The notes under the pieces: generated by a model
Database searches by the model: none
What the model was told of the DNA's origin: nothing
What the model saw: the letters and a program-made list of their open reading frames with translations, nothing else
In this document: positions 10,499-20,530 of the stretch, piece by piece
Numbering within the stretch: the stretch's first letter is position 1
Layout of the letters: each line of letters opens with the position of its first letter
From: Lachnospiraceae bacterium
Lineage (GTDB): Bacteria; Bacillota; Clostridia; Lachnospirales; Lachnospiraceae
Assembly: GCA_016284175.1 (NCBI GenBank)
Contig: JAEEOJ010000077.1
Location: forward strand, 1 to 64,000
Reading direction: 5' to 3'
Length of the DNA: 64,000 nt
Program-made: the position numbers and the translations under genes

Positions 10499-11231
10499 TT
10501 TACTTAAGGAAAACGAAAGAATAGATTCGCTTCAAAGAAACGGGTACAGTATAATCCAGAACTCTACCCGTTTTTGTTTTGGTATGGATGCGGTGCTTTT
10601 AACCGAGTTTGTGAGACTCAAAAAAGGCGATAAAGTCATGGATCTCTGCACGGGCACCGGAGTCATTCCGATTCTTTTATCAGCGAAAAGTGAAGCAGAG
10701 CATTTTACCGCGATTGAGATTCAGGAAGAGTCGGCCGACATGGCAAAGCGAAGCGTCATCCTAAACAGCCTCGAAGATAAGATTGAAGTTATCTGCGAAG
10801 ACTTAAACAATTTAAAAGGCATATGCGCAAACGCATCCTTTGATGCCGTTACAGTCAATCCGCCTTACATGATACCGGGCAAAGCACTCATCAATCCCGA
10901 CGAGAGCAAAGCGGTAGCAAGGCATGAGATAAAATGTACGCTAAACGATGTTTTATCCGTATCATCGTTTCTTTTAAAAAACGGCGGCAGATTTTTTATG
11001 GTACATAAACCCGACAGGCTTGACGAAATCATCGTAAAAATGAAGGAAAATAAGTTGGAGCCCAAGAGACTTCGCGTGGTTTATCCGAGAGTCGATTCAG
11101 AGCCTAATATGATTCTTATAGAGGGCGTTAAGTGTGCCGCTACAGGCATGAGAGTCGAAAAGCCTTTAATTATATACGATGAAAACGGCAACTATTCACC
11201 TGAAGTCAGCAAAATATATGAGGAAGCATAA
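10491..11231 (+). CDS. tRNA1(Val) (adenine-N6)-methyltransferase-like (TrmN6/YabB)
   Basis: DLCTGTGVIPILLSAK SAM motif, VTVNPPYM NPPY motif; start at MNNLLKENERIDSL. Confidence 0.88.
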   Translation: MNNLLKENERIDSLQRNGYSIIQNSTRFCFGMDAVLLTEFVRLKKGDKVMDLCTGTGVIPILLSAKSEAEHFTAIEIQEESADMAKRSVILNSLEDKIEVICEDLNNLKGICANASFDAVTVNPPYMIPGKALINPDESKAVARHEIKCTLNDVLSVSSFLLKNGGRFFMVHKPDRLDEIIVKMKENKLEPKRLRVVYPRVDSEPNMILIEGVKCAATGMRVEKPLIIYDENGNYSPEVSKIYEEA

Positions 11232-12070
11232 TGGCAGGTATTTTGTATTTGTGTCCGACTCCGATAGGCAACCTTAAAGACATCTCCGAGCGCGTGCTCG
11301 AAACCTTAAGGGAAGCGGATTTAATCGCAGCCGAAGACACCAGAAATTCGATGAAACTGATGAACGCTTTTGATATTCATGTGCCGATGACAAGCTACCA
11401 TGAATACAACAAGACCGAAAAAGCGTACACGCTCATCGACAAATTAAAAGAAGGAACAAATATTGCACTTATTTCCGACGCAGGCACCCCCGGAATCTCA
11501 GATCCCGGTGAAGTGCTTGTGAAAATGTGCCATGAAGAGGGCATAAAGGTAACATCTTTGCCCGGCCCCTGCGCATGTATCTGTGCACTGACACTTTCAG
11601 GCTTTTCCACAAGAAGATTTTCCTTTGAAGGTTTCCTTCCCTCGGATAAAAAAGAAAGAAAAGAAGTACTTGAAGACCTTAAAAAAGAATACCGCACATT
11701 CATTATTTACGAAGCGCCCCATCATCTTAAAGGCACGCTTGAAGAGTTAAAAGAAGCTCTCGGCGGCGAGAGAAAGATTGCGCTTTGCCGGGAACTTACC
11801 AAGAAATTCGAGGAAGTTTTGCGTTTCGACCTTGACGGCGCGAGTGCCTTTTATGAGAAAAACGAACCCAAGGGTGAATTCGTGCTTGTCCTTGAAGGAC
11901 TCGACCGCAACGAGGAAAAAGAAAAAGAGAAAAAGAACTGGCAGGAAGTGTCTTTGGAAGACCATATGAAGATTTATTTAGATGCGGGAATGGACAAAAA
12001 AGAAGCCATGAAAGCAGTCGCAAAGGACAGGGGAATTTCGAAGAGCGACGTCTACAAAGCCCTTTTATAA
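11231..12070 (+). CDS. rsmI: 16S rRNA (cytidine(1402)-2'-O)-methyltransferase
   Basis: LYLCPTPIGNLKDISERVLETLREADLIAAEDTR, ALISDAGTPGISDPG. Confidence 0.95.
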   Translation: MAGILYLCPTPIGNLKDISERVLETLREADLIAAEDTRNSMKLMNAFDIHVPMTSYHEYNKTEKAYTLIDKLKEGTNIALISDAGTPGISDPGEVLVKMCHEEGIKVTSLPGPCACICALTLSGFSTRRFSFEGFLPSDKKERKEVLEDLKKEYRTFIIYEAPHHLKGTLEELKEALGGERKIALCRELTKKFEEVLRFDLDGASAFYEKNEPKGEFVLVLEGLDRNEEKEKEKKNWQEVSLEDHMKIYLDAGMDKKEAMKAVAKDRGISKSDVYKALL

Positions 12071-12179
12071 AAAAATCCTAAAATAAAAAATTGTGGTTGA
12101 CAAAGAAATATACTGATAATATACTCATAGTCGTTAAGGCAAGACTAAAGAGAAAGAAAATATATAAAGAGGTGTCACA

Positions 12180-12413
12180 ATGCTTGATAAAATAAAAGAG
12201 ATTATAATTGAACAGCTTAATCTTCAGGGAGTTGAAATCACAGAAGAAACATCTTTTAAGGATGACCTTGGTGCAGACTCTCTTGATTTGTTTGAACTCG
12301 TAATGGCATTCGAAGAAGAATTCGGAATCGAAATGCCCCAGGATGATCTTGAAAATATCGAAACAGTCGGCGATGTTATCAAACTTTTAAAGGATACAGG
12401 AATCAACGACTAA
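12180..12413 (+). CDS. acpP: Acyl carrier protein
   Basis: [26 protein letters not shown] phosphopantetheine attachment motif. Confidence 0.95.
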   Translation: MLDKIKEIIIEQLNLQGVEITEETSFKDDLGADSLDLFELVMAFEEEFGIEMPQDDLENIETVGDVIKLLKDTGIND

Positions 12414-12436
12414 TCTTTTTATAAACGATAAAAATA

Positions 12437-12466
12437 AAAGAACCGGAGCATTTCGGTTCTTTTTTC
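12437..12466 (+). terminator. Rho-independent terminator
   Basis: AAAGAACCG-gagcattt-CGGTTCTTTTTT. Confidence 0.85.
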
Positions 12467-12527
12467 TTTTTCTTGATTATGAGACCGTTTTTTATTATAA
12501 TTAAAGAGATTTTGAAAAGGGGTAAGC

Positions 12528-14015
12528 ATGATGAACAAAATTGGCTTTGACAATGATAAATATCTTAAAATGCAGTCTGAAAAAATCAAAGAAAGAATAG
12601 ATTTTTTCGGAGGCAAACTTTATCTTGAATTCGGAGGCAAACTTTTCGACGATTATCATGCATCCAGAGTACTTCCGGGATTTAAGCCCGACAGTAAGAT
12701 CAAGATGCTTTCGCAGTTAAAAGACGAGGCAGAAATCGTTATCGTTATTTCCGCTGCAGACATCGAAAAGAACAAAATGCGTGCAGACCTCGGCATCACA
12801 TATGATGTTGATGTTTTAAGACTTATCGATGCATTCAGAGGCTACGGTCTTTATGTAGGCAGTGTATGCCTTACACATTTTGCATCACAGCCCAGCGCAG
12901 TGGCTTATCAGAAAAAGCTCGAGTCGCTCGGCCTTAAGGTTTACAGACATTATCCCATCGCAGGTTATCCTTCCAATATTCCTTTCATCGTAAGTGATGA
13001 AGGATACGGAAAGAACGAATATATCGAAACATCACGTTCACTCGTCGTAATCACGGCTCCGGGACCCGGATCGGGCAAGATGGCTACATGCCTTTCCCAG
13101 CTTTATCACGAATACAAGAGGGGCATCAAAGCAGGTTATGCAAAGTACGAGACCTTTCCTATCTGGAACCTCCCGCTTAAGCATCCCGTAAACCTTGCTT
13201 ACGAAGCTGCTACCGCAGACCTTCAGGATGTCAACATGATTGACCCGTTCCATCTTGAGGCATACGGCATTACGACAGTTAACTACAACAGAGACGTGGA
13301 AGTATTCCCCGTACTTAACGCAATGTTTGATAAGATCATCGGTGAATCACCTTACAAATCACCGACCGACATGGGCGTTAACATGGCAGGCTTCGGAATC
13401 ATTGACGACGAAGTATGCTGCGAAGCTTCCAAACAGGAAATTATCAGAAGATATTACAGCGCTCTTTGCCAGCGTCGACAGGGTATAGCAGACGAAGAAG
13501 AGTGCTTTAAGATAGAGCTGCTTATGAAGCAGGCGGGAATCACCGTGGACGACCGTAAGGTTGTATCCGCAGCTAAGGTTAAGGCTGAGGCAACAGGCGA
13601 ACCTGCAGCAGCTATTGAACTTCCTGATGGCAGAATCATCACGGGAAAGACGAGCGAACTGCTCGGACCTTCAAGTGCAATGCTTCTTAATGCATTAAAA
13701 GCACTTGCCGGAATCGATGATTCAAAAGAGCTCATAAAAGCTACAACTTTAGGACCTATCCAGGATCTTAAAGTAAACCATTTAGGAAACAGAAACCCCA
13801 GACTTCACACGGATGAAGTATTAATCGCTCTTTCAATATGTGCGGCAGAAGATCCGGACGCAAGAGCAGCAATCGAACAGATTCATAATTTAAGGGGTTC
13901 AGAGGTGCATTCAAGTGTGATTCTTTCACACGTGGATAAAAATGTATTCAGGAAGCTTGGGGTAAATTTAACATGCGAACCTGTATACGAAACTAAATCA
14001 CTATACCACAAATAG
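12528..14015 (+). CDS. DUF1846 family protein
   Basis: [48 protein letters not shown] signature. Confidence 0.88.
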   Translation: MMNKIGFDNDKYLKMQSEKIKERIDFFGGKLYLEFGGKLFDDYHASRVLPGFKPDSKIKMLSQLKDEAEIVIVISAADIEKNKMRADLGITYDVDVLRLIDAFRGYGLYVGSVCLTHFASQPSAVAYQKKLESLGLKVYRHYPIAGYPSNIPFIVSDEGYGKNEYIETSRSLVVITAPGPGSGKMATCLSQLYHEYKRGIKAGYAKYETFPIWNLPLKHPVNLAYEAATADLQDVNMIDPFHLEAYGITTVNYNRDVEVFPVLNAMFDKIIGESPYKSPTDMGVNMAGFGIIDDEVCCEASKQEIIRRYYSALCQRRQGIADEEECFKIELLMKQAGITVDDRKVVSAAKVKAEATGEPAAAIELPDGRIITGKTSELLGPSSAMLLNALKALAGIDDSKELIKATTLGPIQDLKVNHLGNRNPRLHTDEVLIALSICAAEDPDARAAIEQIHNLRGSEVHSSVILSHVDKNVFRKLGVNLTCEPVYETKSLYHK

Positions 14016-14028
14016 GAGGGGTAATTTT

Positions 14029-14709
14029 ATGAAGTATGAAGTAAAAGGCGAACCGTTTCCCGTTGTAGTTTGCAACATGGGAGCAAATGAGAGTGTTAAG
14101 TGTCAGGCAGGAGCTATGGCTTGGATGACTCCTAACATGGAGATGAAGACTCAGTCCGGCGGATTGGGCAAGATGTTTGGTAAGGCTCTTACCGGCGAGG
14201 CTCTTTTCGAAAACGTTTACACCGCTCAGGGCGGCGAAGGAATGATCGCATTCACAACAGGTGTTCCCGGAAAGATTCTTGCAGTCAGCCTTGAAGGCGG
14301 AAAGACAATCGTTGCTCAGAAGAAATCATTCCTTGCTTCATCTACAACAGTAGAAATGGAAACAACATTCCAGAAGAAATTCGGCGCAGGCCTTCTTGGC
14401 GGCGAAGGATTTGTAATGCAGAAGTTTTCAGGAAGCGGAGATCTTTTCCTTGAAATCGACGGTTCAATGATCGAGTACGATCTTGCACCCGGACAGGTTA
14501 TGTTAGTTGATACCGGTTCTCTTGCAGTTATGGAAGGCACAGTTCAGATGGACATTGAAACAGTTAAGGGCGGCTTAGGCAATAAGCTCGTTGGTGGTGA
14601 AGGATTCTTCAATACCAAACTTACAGGACCCGGAAAAGTATGGTTACAGACAATGCCTGTATCTCAGCTTGCTGAGGCCATCAAACCTTTCATTCCTACA
14701 GGAAGATAA
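14029..14709 (+). CDS. TIGR00266/AIM24 family protein
   Basis: ESVKCQAGAMAWMTPNMEMKT ... GLLGGEGFVMQKFSGSGDLFLEIDG. Confidence 0.88.
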   Translation: MKYEVKGEPFPVVVCNMGANESVKCQAGAMAWMTPNMEMKTQSGGLGKMFGKALTGEALFENVYTAQGGEGMIAFTTGVPGKILAVSLEGGKTIVAQKKSFLASSTTVEMETTFQKKFGAGLLGGEGFVMQKFSGSGDLFLEIDGSMIEYDLAPGQVMLVDTGSLAVMEGTVQMDIETVKGGLGNKLVGGEGFFNTKLTGPGKVWLQTMPVSQLAEAIKPFIPTGR

Positions 14710-14782
14710 TTTTTTCGATTGTATTTAACTTTCGACTGAATCGGACCGGGCTAGAAACAGTCCGGTCCGTATTTCGTAAAAT

Positions 14783-16012
14783 ATGAAGACTTTAAAGATT
14801 TTTGATACGGATGCTTTCGTTGATTCAAACGAGGCAACCGTCACAGACTGTAAAAAATCGAATAAAGAAGGTTATGAAGATTATTATGAAGTGATAACCG
14901 ATTCGACGATTTTTGCTCCCGAAGGCGGCGGGCAGAAATGCGACGAGGGATTTTTTGACGATGTAAAAGTAATTGACGTTCAGGAAATCAACGGTGAAAT
15001 AGTTCACTTCCTTGAAAGTGAAATTAAGGCAGATACGAAAGTACTGCAGAAGATAGATTTAAATCTTCGCTTCAGACGAATGCAGAATCACAACGCAGAG
15101 CACTTAATCTGCGGTCTGATTCATGCGAAATTCGGCTTTGACAATGTCGGCTTTCATCTTTCGGAAGTAAGAAACGATGACGGCAGTCTTGAAAGCATTG
15201 AAGCGATAATGGATGTCGACGGACCGATATCGGCGGAGGATTTAAAAGAAATCGAAATGAAAGCCAATGTGGCCATTTCCGAAAACGTTCCGATTTATGC
15301 GATACTTCCAAGCGCCGAAGAAGCAGAGAAGATAAGTTACCGAAGCAAACTCGACATCAGTGAAAACTTAAGACTTGTAATTATAGACGGTTATGATGTC
15401 TGCGCCTGCTGTGCTCCGTGCCTTGACTCAAGCGCACAGATACAGCTGGTTAAGATAGTAGATTTCTTCCCTCACAGAGGAGGCATGAGACTTACACTTA
15501 AAGCCGGAATCGACGCCGTAAAAGATTATATAGCGCTTCACGACGACAACAAAGGCACAATGAAAATTCTTTCCTGCGAAAGAGGCAGATGTGCAGAAGC
15601 CGCAGAGCGAATGAATGTGAAGCTTACCGAAGCACACGAAGACAAAGTTTCTCTTAAAAGACAGATTACCGTGATGCTCGAAAAAGAACTTAAAAACACC
15701 ATTCGAATGCAGGAGTCGACATACATTGTTTATTTCGCGGATTCGATAGATGAAATACAGGCAAGGGCTTTAATAAACGACAACATAAACGAAGCCGAAA
15801 AAGTCATCATAGTAATGTTTGAAAAAACCGATGACGGCTACAGATTCGTTGCAGGCAAGAACGAAAACCTTACCGAAATTTCACTTAAAGACCTGGCAGC
15901 AAAAATGCGTGAAAAATTAAATGCCAGAGGCGGCGGAAGCGAGCAGATGATTCAGGGAAGCATCGCAGCCGACCGCGACACAATATCAGAATATTTTAAA
16001 AACGAACCATAG
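14783..16012 (+). CDS. Alanyl-tRNA editing (AlaX-like) protein with DHHA1-like C-terminus
   Basis: TIFAPEGGGQKCDEG, QNHNAEHLICGLIHAKFG, C-terminal RGGGSEQMIQGSI. Confidence 0.85.
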   Translation: MKTLKIFDTDAFVDSNEATVTDCKKSNKEGYEDYYEVITDSTIFAPEGGGQKCDEGFFDDVKVIDVQEINGEIVHFLESEIKADTKVLQKIDLNLRFRRMQNHNAEHLICGLIHAKFGFDNVGFHLSEVRNDDGSLESIEAIMDVDGPISAEDLKEIEMKANVAISENVPIYAILPSAEEAEKISYRSKLDISENLRLVIIDGYDVCACCAPCLDSSAQIQLVKIVDFFPHRGGMRLTLKAGIDAVKDYIALHDDNKGTMKILSCERGRCAEAAERMNVKLTEAHEDKVSLKRQITVMLEKELKNTIRMQESTYIVYFADSIDEIQARALINDNINEAEKVIIVMFEKTDDGYRFVAGKNENLTEISLKDLAAKMREKLNARGGGSEQMIQGSIAADRDTISEYFKNEP

Positions 16013-16051
16013 GGACGGTTCTTCCGGTTCGAAAAGAACCACGGGGACAGA
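16013..16051. repeat. Short repeat of the GGGACGGTTC...GGGGACA family (diverged copy)
   Basis: gggacggttcttccggttcgaaaagaaccacggggacaga right after a stop codon; resembles copies at 39.5, 59.0 and 62.4 kb. Confidence 0.55.
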
Positions 16052-16074
16052 CCTAAACAAATAGGAGAGAAAAA

Positions 16075-18045
16075 ATGACAGACAACAAATACTACATCAC
16101 AACGGCAATTGCATATACATCCGGCAAGCCGCATATAGGCAACAGCTACGAGATTGTGCTCGCAGATTGTATCGCCAGATTTAAAAGAAAACAGGGTTAT
16201 GATGTTTTCTTTCAGACAGGTACCGATGAACACGGTCAGAAAATCGAGTTGAAAGCCGAAGAAGCAGGCGTAACTCCCAAGCAGTTTGTAGACGGTGTTG
16301 CAGGCGAAATCAAAGACATCTGCAAATGCCTTAACATTTCCTATGACCACTTCATCAGAACAACCGATGATTATCATGAAAAACAGGTCCAGAAAATGTT
16401 CAAGAAATTTTATGAGCAGGGCGATATTTACAAGGGCTCATACGAAGGTCTTTACTGTACTCCCTGTGAATCTTTCTGGACTCAGGCTCAGCTTGTTGAC
16501 GGCAAATGTCCCGACTGCGGCAGAGAAGTAAAAGCAGCAAAAGAGGAAGCATATTTCTTCAAGATGAGCAAATATGCAGACAGACTCATTGAGCACATCA
16601 ACACTCATCCCGAGTTCATTCAGCCCGTATCCAGAAAGAACGAAATGATGAACAACTTTCTTCTTCCCGGACTTCAGGACCTCTGCGTTTCGAGAACGTC
16701 ATTCAAATGGGGCATTCCCGTTGATTTTGATGACAAGCATGTTGTATATGTATGGCTCGATGCGCTTTCAAACTATATCACAGGCATAGGCTACGATGCA
16801 GACGGTAACAGCAGCGAACAGTATAAAAAATACTGGCCCGCAGATTTACACTTAATCGGTAAGGACATCGTAAGATTCCATACCATTTACTGGCCCATCT
16901 TCTTAATGGCACTCGGCGAGCCCCTGCCCAAGCAGGTATTCGGTCATCCCTGGCTTCTTGCCGGCGACGGAAAGATGAGTAAGTCAAGAGGCAACGTAAT
17001 TTATGCAGACGACCTTGCAGCATTCTTCGGAGTTGATGCGGTCAGATACTTCATGGTTCACGAGATGCCTTACGAAAACGACGGCTCCATCACATGGGAC
17101 TTAATGACAGAGAGAGTTAACGCAGATCTTGCCAATATTCTTGGTAACCTCGTTAACAGAACCATCTCCATGAGCAACAAGTACTTCGGTGGAATCGTTG
17201 AAGACAAGGGCGCTAAAGAAGAAGTTGATGCAGACCTTAAGAAAGTTGCAACCGAAAGCTATTCCAAGGTTTGTGCAAAGATGGAAGACTTAAGGGCAGC
17301 AGACGCTATTACGGAAATCTTCACACTCTTTAAGAGATGTAACAAATATATCGACGAAACCGAGCCCTGGGTGCTCGCAAAAGACGAGGCAAAGAAAGAC
17401 AGACTTGCTACTGTTCTTTACAACCTTACAGAGAGCATCACAATCGGTGCGAGTCTTTTATGGCCTTTCCTTCCCGAGACTGCAGAAAAGATTGTCGCTC
17501 AGCTTAATACAGAGATAAGAGATTACGACAAGCTCGGCGAGTTTGGTCTTTATGCAAACGGCACAAAGGTTACAGAGAAGCCTGAAATTCTTTTCGCACG
17601 TCTTGATATCAATGACGTATATGCAGAGGCAGCAAGAATCGCAGCTATTCAGAAGGCTGAAGCAGGCGTAACCGAAGAGCCTGAAAAGGAAGAAAGCGAG
17701 GTAGAAGTTAAGCTTAAAGACGAAATCACATATGACGACTTTGCAAAAATGCAGTTCGTTGTAGGTGAAATCGTAAAATGTGAGGAAGTTCCCAAGTCAA
17801 AGAAACTTCTCTGCTCACAGGTTAAAATCGGTAATATGACAAGACAGATTGTTTCGGGTATCAAGCAGTACTACAAGCCCGAAGAAATGGTCGGCAAGAA
17901 AGTAATGGTACTTCTTAACTTAAAGCCCGCAACACTTGCAGGCGTGGTTTCGGAAGGTATGTTACTCTGCGCAGAAGACGAAAACGGCAATCTTGCACTT
18001 GTTTCTCCCGAAAAGGAAATGCCTTCGGGAGCTGAAATCTGTTAA
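16075..18045 (+). CDS. metG: Methionine--tRNA ligase
   Basis: YTSGKPHIGNSYEIVLADCIARFKR, KMSKSRGN, C-terminal tRNA-binding domain. Confidence 0.96.
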   Translation: MTDNKYYITTAIAYTSGKPHIGNSYEIVLADCIARFKRKQGYDVFFQTGTDEHGQKIELKAEEAGVTPKQFVDGVAGEIKDICKCLNISYDHFIRTTDDYHEKQVQKMFKKFYEQGDIYKGSYEGLYCTPCESFWTQAQLVDGKCPDCGREVKAAKEEAYFFKMSKYADRLIEHINTHPEFIQPVSRKNEMMNNFLLPGLQDLCVSRTSFKWGIPVDFDDKHVVYVWLDALSNYITGIGYDADGNSSEQYKKYWPADLHLIGKDIVRFHTIYWPIFLMALGEPLPKQVFGHPWLLAGDGKMSKSRGNVIYADDLAAFFGVDAVRYFMVHEMPYENDGSITWDLMTERVNADLANILGNLVNRTISMSNKYFGGIVEDKGAKEEVDADLKKVATESYSKVCAKMEDLRAADAITEIFTLFKRCNKYIDETEPWVLAKDEAKKDRLATVLYNLTESITIGASLLWPFLPETAEKIVAQLNTEIRDYDKLGEFGLYANGTKVTEKPEILFARLDINDVYAEAARIAAIQKAEAGVTEEPEKEESEVEVKLKDEITYDDFAKMQFVVGEIVKCEEVPKSKKLLCSQVKIGNMTRQIVSGIKQYYKPEEMVGKKVMVLLNLKPATLAGVVSEGMLLCAEDENGNLALVSPEKEMPSGAEIC

Positions 18046-18055
18046 TTAATACGGG

Positions 18056-18086
18056 GTGTCCGGCTCCTTTTGGTGCCTGACACCCT
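18056..18086. repeat. Short palindromic GGTGTC...GACACC element
   Basis: GGGTGTCCGGCTCC-tttt-GGTGCCTGACACCC inverted repeat downstream of metG. Confidence 0.55.
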
Positions 18087-18104
18087 AAAATTTTTGGTGG
18101 GGAA

Positions 18105-18578
18105 ATGGATAAAAGATACGAGGTAAGGGCAGCGGTCAGAGACGAATGGGAAGACGCCATGGCACTCGCCTGGCGAAGCTTTAAAAAGTTCGTTGCGCCC
18201 GACTATTCCGACATGGGTGTAAAAGAGTTTTCCAATTTTATATCCGACAACGGAATATACAAAATGTTTTTAATAGGTGAATACAAACTCTGGGTGGCCG
18301 TGCTTGACGGCGAGATAGTAGGCATGATTTCCGTGAGGGCTAAAAGACACATTTCGCTCCTCTTTGTCGACGACAAACATCAGAGGATTGGAATAGGCAG
18401 AGATCTTATCAACACCGCAACCGATTACATGAAGGAAAACGGCGAGACTTTTGCCACCGTAAACGCCTCTCCCTACGGCGTAAATTTCTATCATGCGGTC
18501 GGTTTTAAAGACACGCGTTCAGAGTACGTGGATTCGGGAATGAGAGTCACTCCGATGAGGCTTGATTTCAAAAAATAA
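18105..18578 (+). CDS. GNAT family N-acetyltransferase
   Basis: ISLLFVDDKHQRIGIGRDLINTATDYM, NASPYGVNFYHAVGF. Confidence 0.88.
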   Translation: MDKRYEVRAAVRDEWEDAMALAWRSFKKFVAPDYSDMGVKEFSNFISDNGIYKMFLIGEYKLWVAVLDGEIVGMISVRAKRHISLLFVDDKHQRIGIGRDLINTATDYMKENGETFATVNASPYGVNFYHAVGFKDTRSEYVDSGMRVTPMRLDFKK

Positions 18579-18798
18579 GGGCGATTTTTTGTGCGGTGTA
18601 AAGCTTGCACAAATATGAGTTTAAAAAACATACAAATTAACCCCGCAAACAGATTTTGAAGGACAAATTTTACAAGGATTACCGAAAAGTTTGTGTAAAT
18701 GTGGTATGGTATTTTAAAGGCTTTGCTCGTAAAATAACTACATACGGGTAAAGACCCAAAAATAACAATACAGATTATAATGTAGGAGGAAAATTTAA

Positions 18799-19911
18799 AT
18801 GGCAGGATTATCCTTAAAGAATATCTGCAAAGTTTATCCTAACGGATTTGAAGCTGTAAAGGATTTCAACCTTGAAATCGCTGATCAGGAATTCGTAATT
18901 TTCGTAGGACCTTCAGGTTGTGGTAAATCTACAACTCTTCGTATGATCGCAGGTCTTGAAGATATCAGTTCTGGTGAATTGAGAATCGGTGACAGACTTG
19001 TAAATGATGTTGAACCTAAGGACAGAGATATCGCGATGGTATTCCAGAACTACGCTCTGTATCCTCATATGACTGTTCAGGAGAACATGGCTTTCGGTCT
19101 TAAGTTAAGACATGTTCCCAAGGACGAAATCGACAAGATGGTTAAGGAAGCAGCTAAGATCCTTGATCTTACTCCCCTTCTTGATCGTAAGCCCAAGGCT
19201 TTGTCCGGTGGTCAGAGACAGCGTGTTGCAATGGGACGTGCTATCGTTCGTAACCCTAAGGTATTCCTTATGGACGAGCCTCTTTCCAACCTCGATGCTA
19301 AACTTCGTGTACAGATGAGAATTGAGATTGCTAAGCTTCATCAGAGACTTGGCACCACAATCATCTACGTTACACATGACCAGACAGAAGCTATGACACT
19401 TGGTACAAGAATCGTCGTTATGAAGGACGGTGTTATCCAGCAGGTTGATACACCTCAGAACCTTTATGACAAGCCTCAGAACCTCTTCGTTGCAGGTTTC
19501 ATGGGTTCACCTCAGATGAACTTCCTTGATGCTGTAGTAGAAGTACAGGGCGAGACAGCTTACCTTAACGTAGCTGGTCACTCAATTCCTCTTCCTCCCG
19601 CTAAGTCAAGAAAACTTATTGAAGGCGGCTATGACGGAAGAAGCGTAACATTCGGTATTCGTCCTGAAGACGTTTATGATTCCGAAATGTATGTAGAAAC
19701 ATCACCTATGAGTGTATTCGAATCACAGATTAAGGTTTACGAATTACTTGGTGCAGAAGTATTCTTATACTTCGATCTCGAGATGTTCCCTATGACAGCA
19801 AGAGTAGATCCCAGAACAACAGCAAGACCCGGCGATACAATTAAGTTCGCTCTTGACGTTGAGAAGATCCACGTATTCGATAAGGAAACAGAACTTGTTA
19901 TTACCAACTAA
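18799..19911 (+). CDS. Sugar ABC transporter ATP-binding protein (MsmK/UgpC-like)
   Basis: GPSGCGKSTTLRMIAGLED, LSGGQRQRVAMGRAIVRNPKVFLMDEPLSNLDAKLR, C-terminal TOBE-like region. Confidence 0.94.
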   Translation: MAGLSLKNICKVYPNGFEAVKDFNLEIADQEFVIFVGPSGCGKSTTLRMIAGLEDISSGELRIGDRLVNDVEPKDRDIAMVFQNYALYPHMTVQENMAFGLKLRHVPKDEIDKMVKEAAKILDLTPLLDRKPKALSGGQRQRVAMGRAIVRNPKVFLMDEPLSNLDAKLRVQMRIEIAKLHQRLGTTIIYVTHDQTEAMTLGTRIVVMKDGVIQQVDTPQNLYDKPQNLFVAGFMGSPQMNFLDAVVEVQGETAYLNVAGHSIPLPPAKSRKLIEGGYDGRSVTFGIRPEDVYDSEMYVETSPMSVFESQIKVYELLGAEVFLYFDLEMFPMTARVDPRTTARPGDTIKFALDVEKIHVFDKETELVITN

Positions 19912-19933
19912 TATTCAGGTATTGTTAATTCAA

Positions 19934-19965
19934 AGGAAGCACTTCAACAGTGCTTCCTTTTTTTG
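19934..19965 (+). terminator. Rho-independent terminator
   Basis: AGGAAGCAC-ttcaaca-GTGCTTCCTTTTTTT. Confidence 0.9.
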
Positions 19966-20065
19966 TGCCTTAAAATGTACCTAAAAAGTCCCGCAAATAC
20001 TGTAAAATTTGACAATAAGCACGCAATGTGTAAAAATAAGAAAGTTAATGGTGAGGGATTACTAT

Positions 20066-20509
20066 ATGGATGTTTCAAAAAAACTCAAAGAGCTTAGAGA
20101 AAGCAAAGGTTTTTCTTTGCAGGAATTAGCTGAAAAATGTGAAAAGGATATAGGTCTGATAAAAGAGTGGGAAGAAGGAAGTACGGTACCCTCTGCATCG
20201 GATCTTATCGGTCTGTCCAAAGTCTACGGACTTACCATGGACGAAATGCTTTATAACGACAAAGAAGCGACCGAGTTTATAGCGGAGAACGGTACGTACG
20301 CAAACCTTCCGGGCAGCGAAGAGGAAGAGCAAAAGGGCCTTACAAAAGCTGAGAAAGTTACACTTATAATCTTTCCCGGTATTTGTATTGTCGTTTATCT
20401 TATCCTCGGCTTCGGTATGCATCTCTGGAGCCCCGGCTGGATAATCTTCCTTATTATTCCGATTTATTACATCCTTATACTTATATTAAGCCGCGCAGGA
20501 AAAAAATAA
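20066..20509 (+). CDS. XRE-family HTH protein with C-terminal TM hairpin
   Basis: MDVSKKLKELRESKGFSLQELAEKCEKDIGLIKEWEEG then two hydrophobic segments. Confidence 0.8.
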   Translation: MDVSKKLKELRESKGFSLQELAEKCEKDIGLIKEWEEGSTVPSASDLIGLSKVYGLTMDEMLYNDKEATEFIAENGTYANLPGSEEEEQKGLTKAEKVTLIIFPGICIVVYLILGFGMHLWSPGWIIFLIIPIYYILILILSRAGKK

Positions 20510-20530
20510 CTTTTTAAAGGAGCATATAAA

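Noticed and set aside
16013-16074. T-box or SAM riboswitch upstream of metG
   Set aside because: The short spacer is filled by a dispersed repeat; no T-box or S-box core motifs seen
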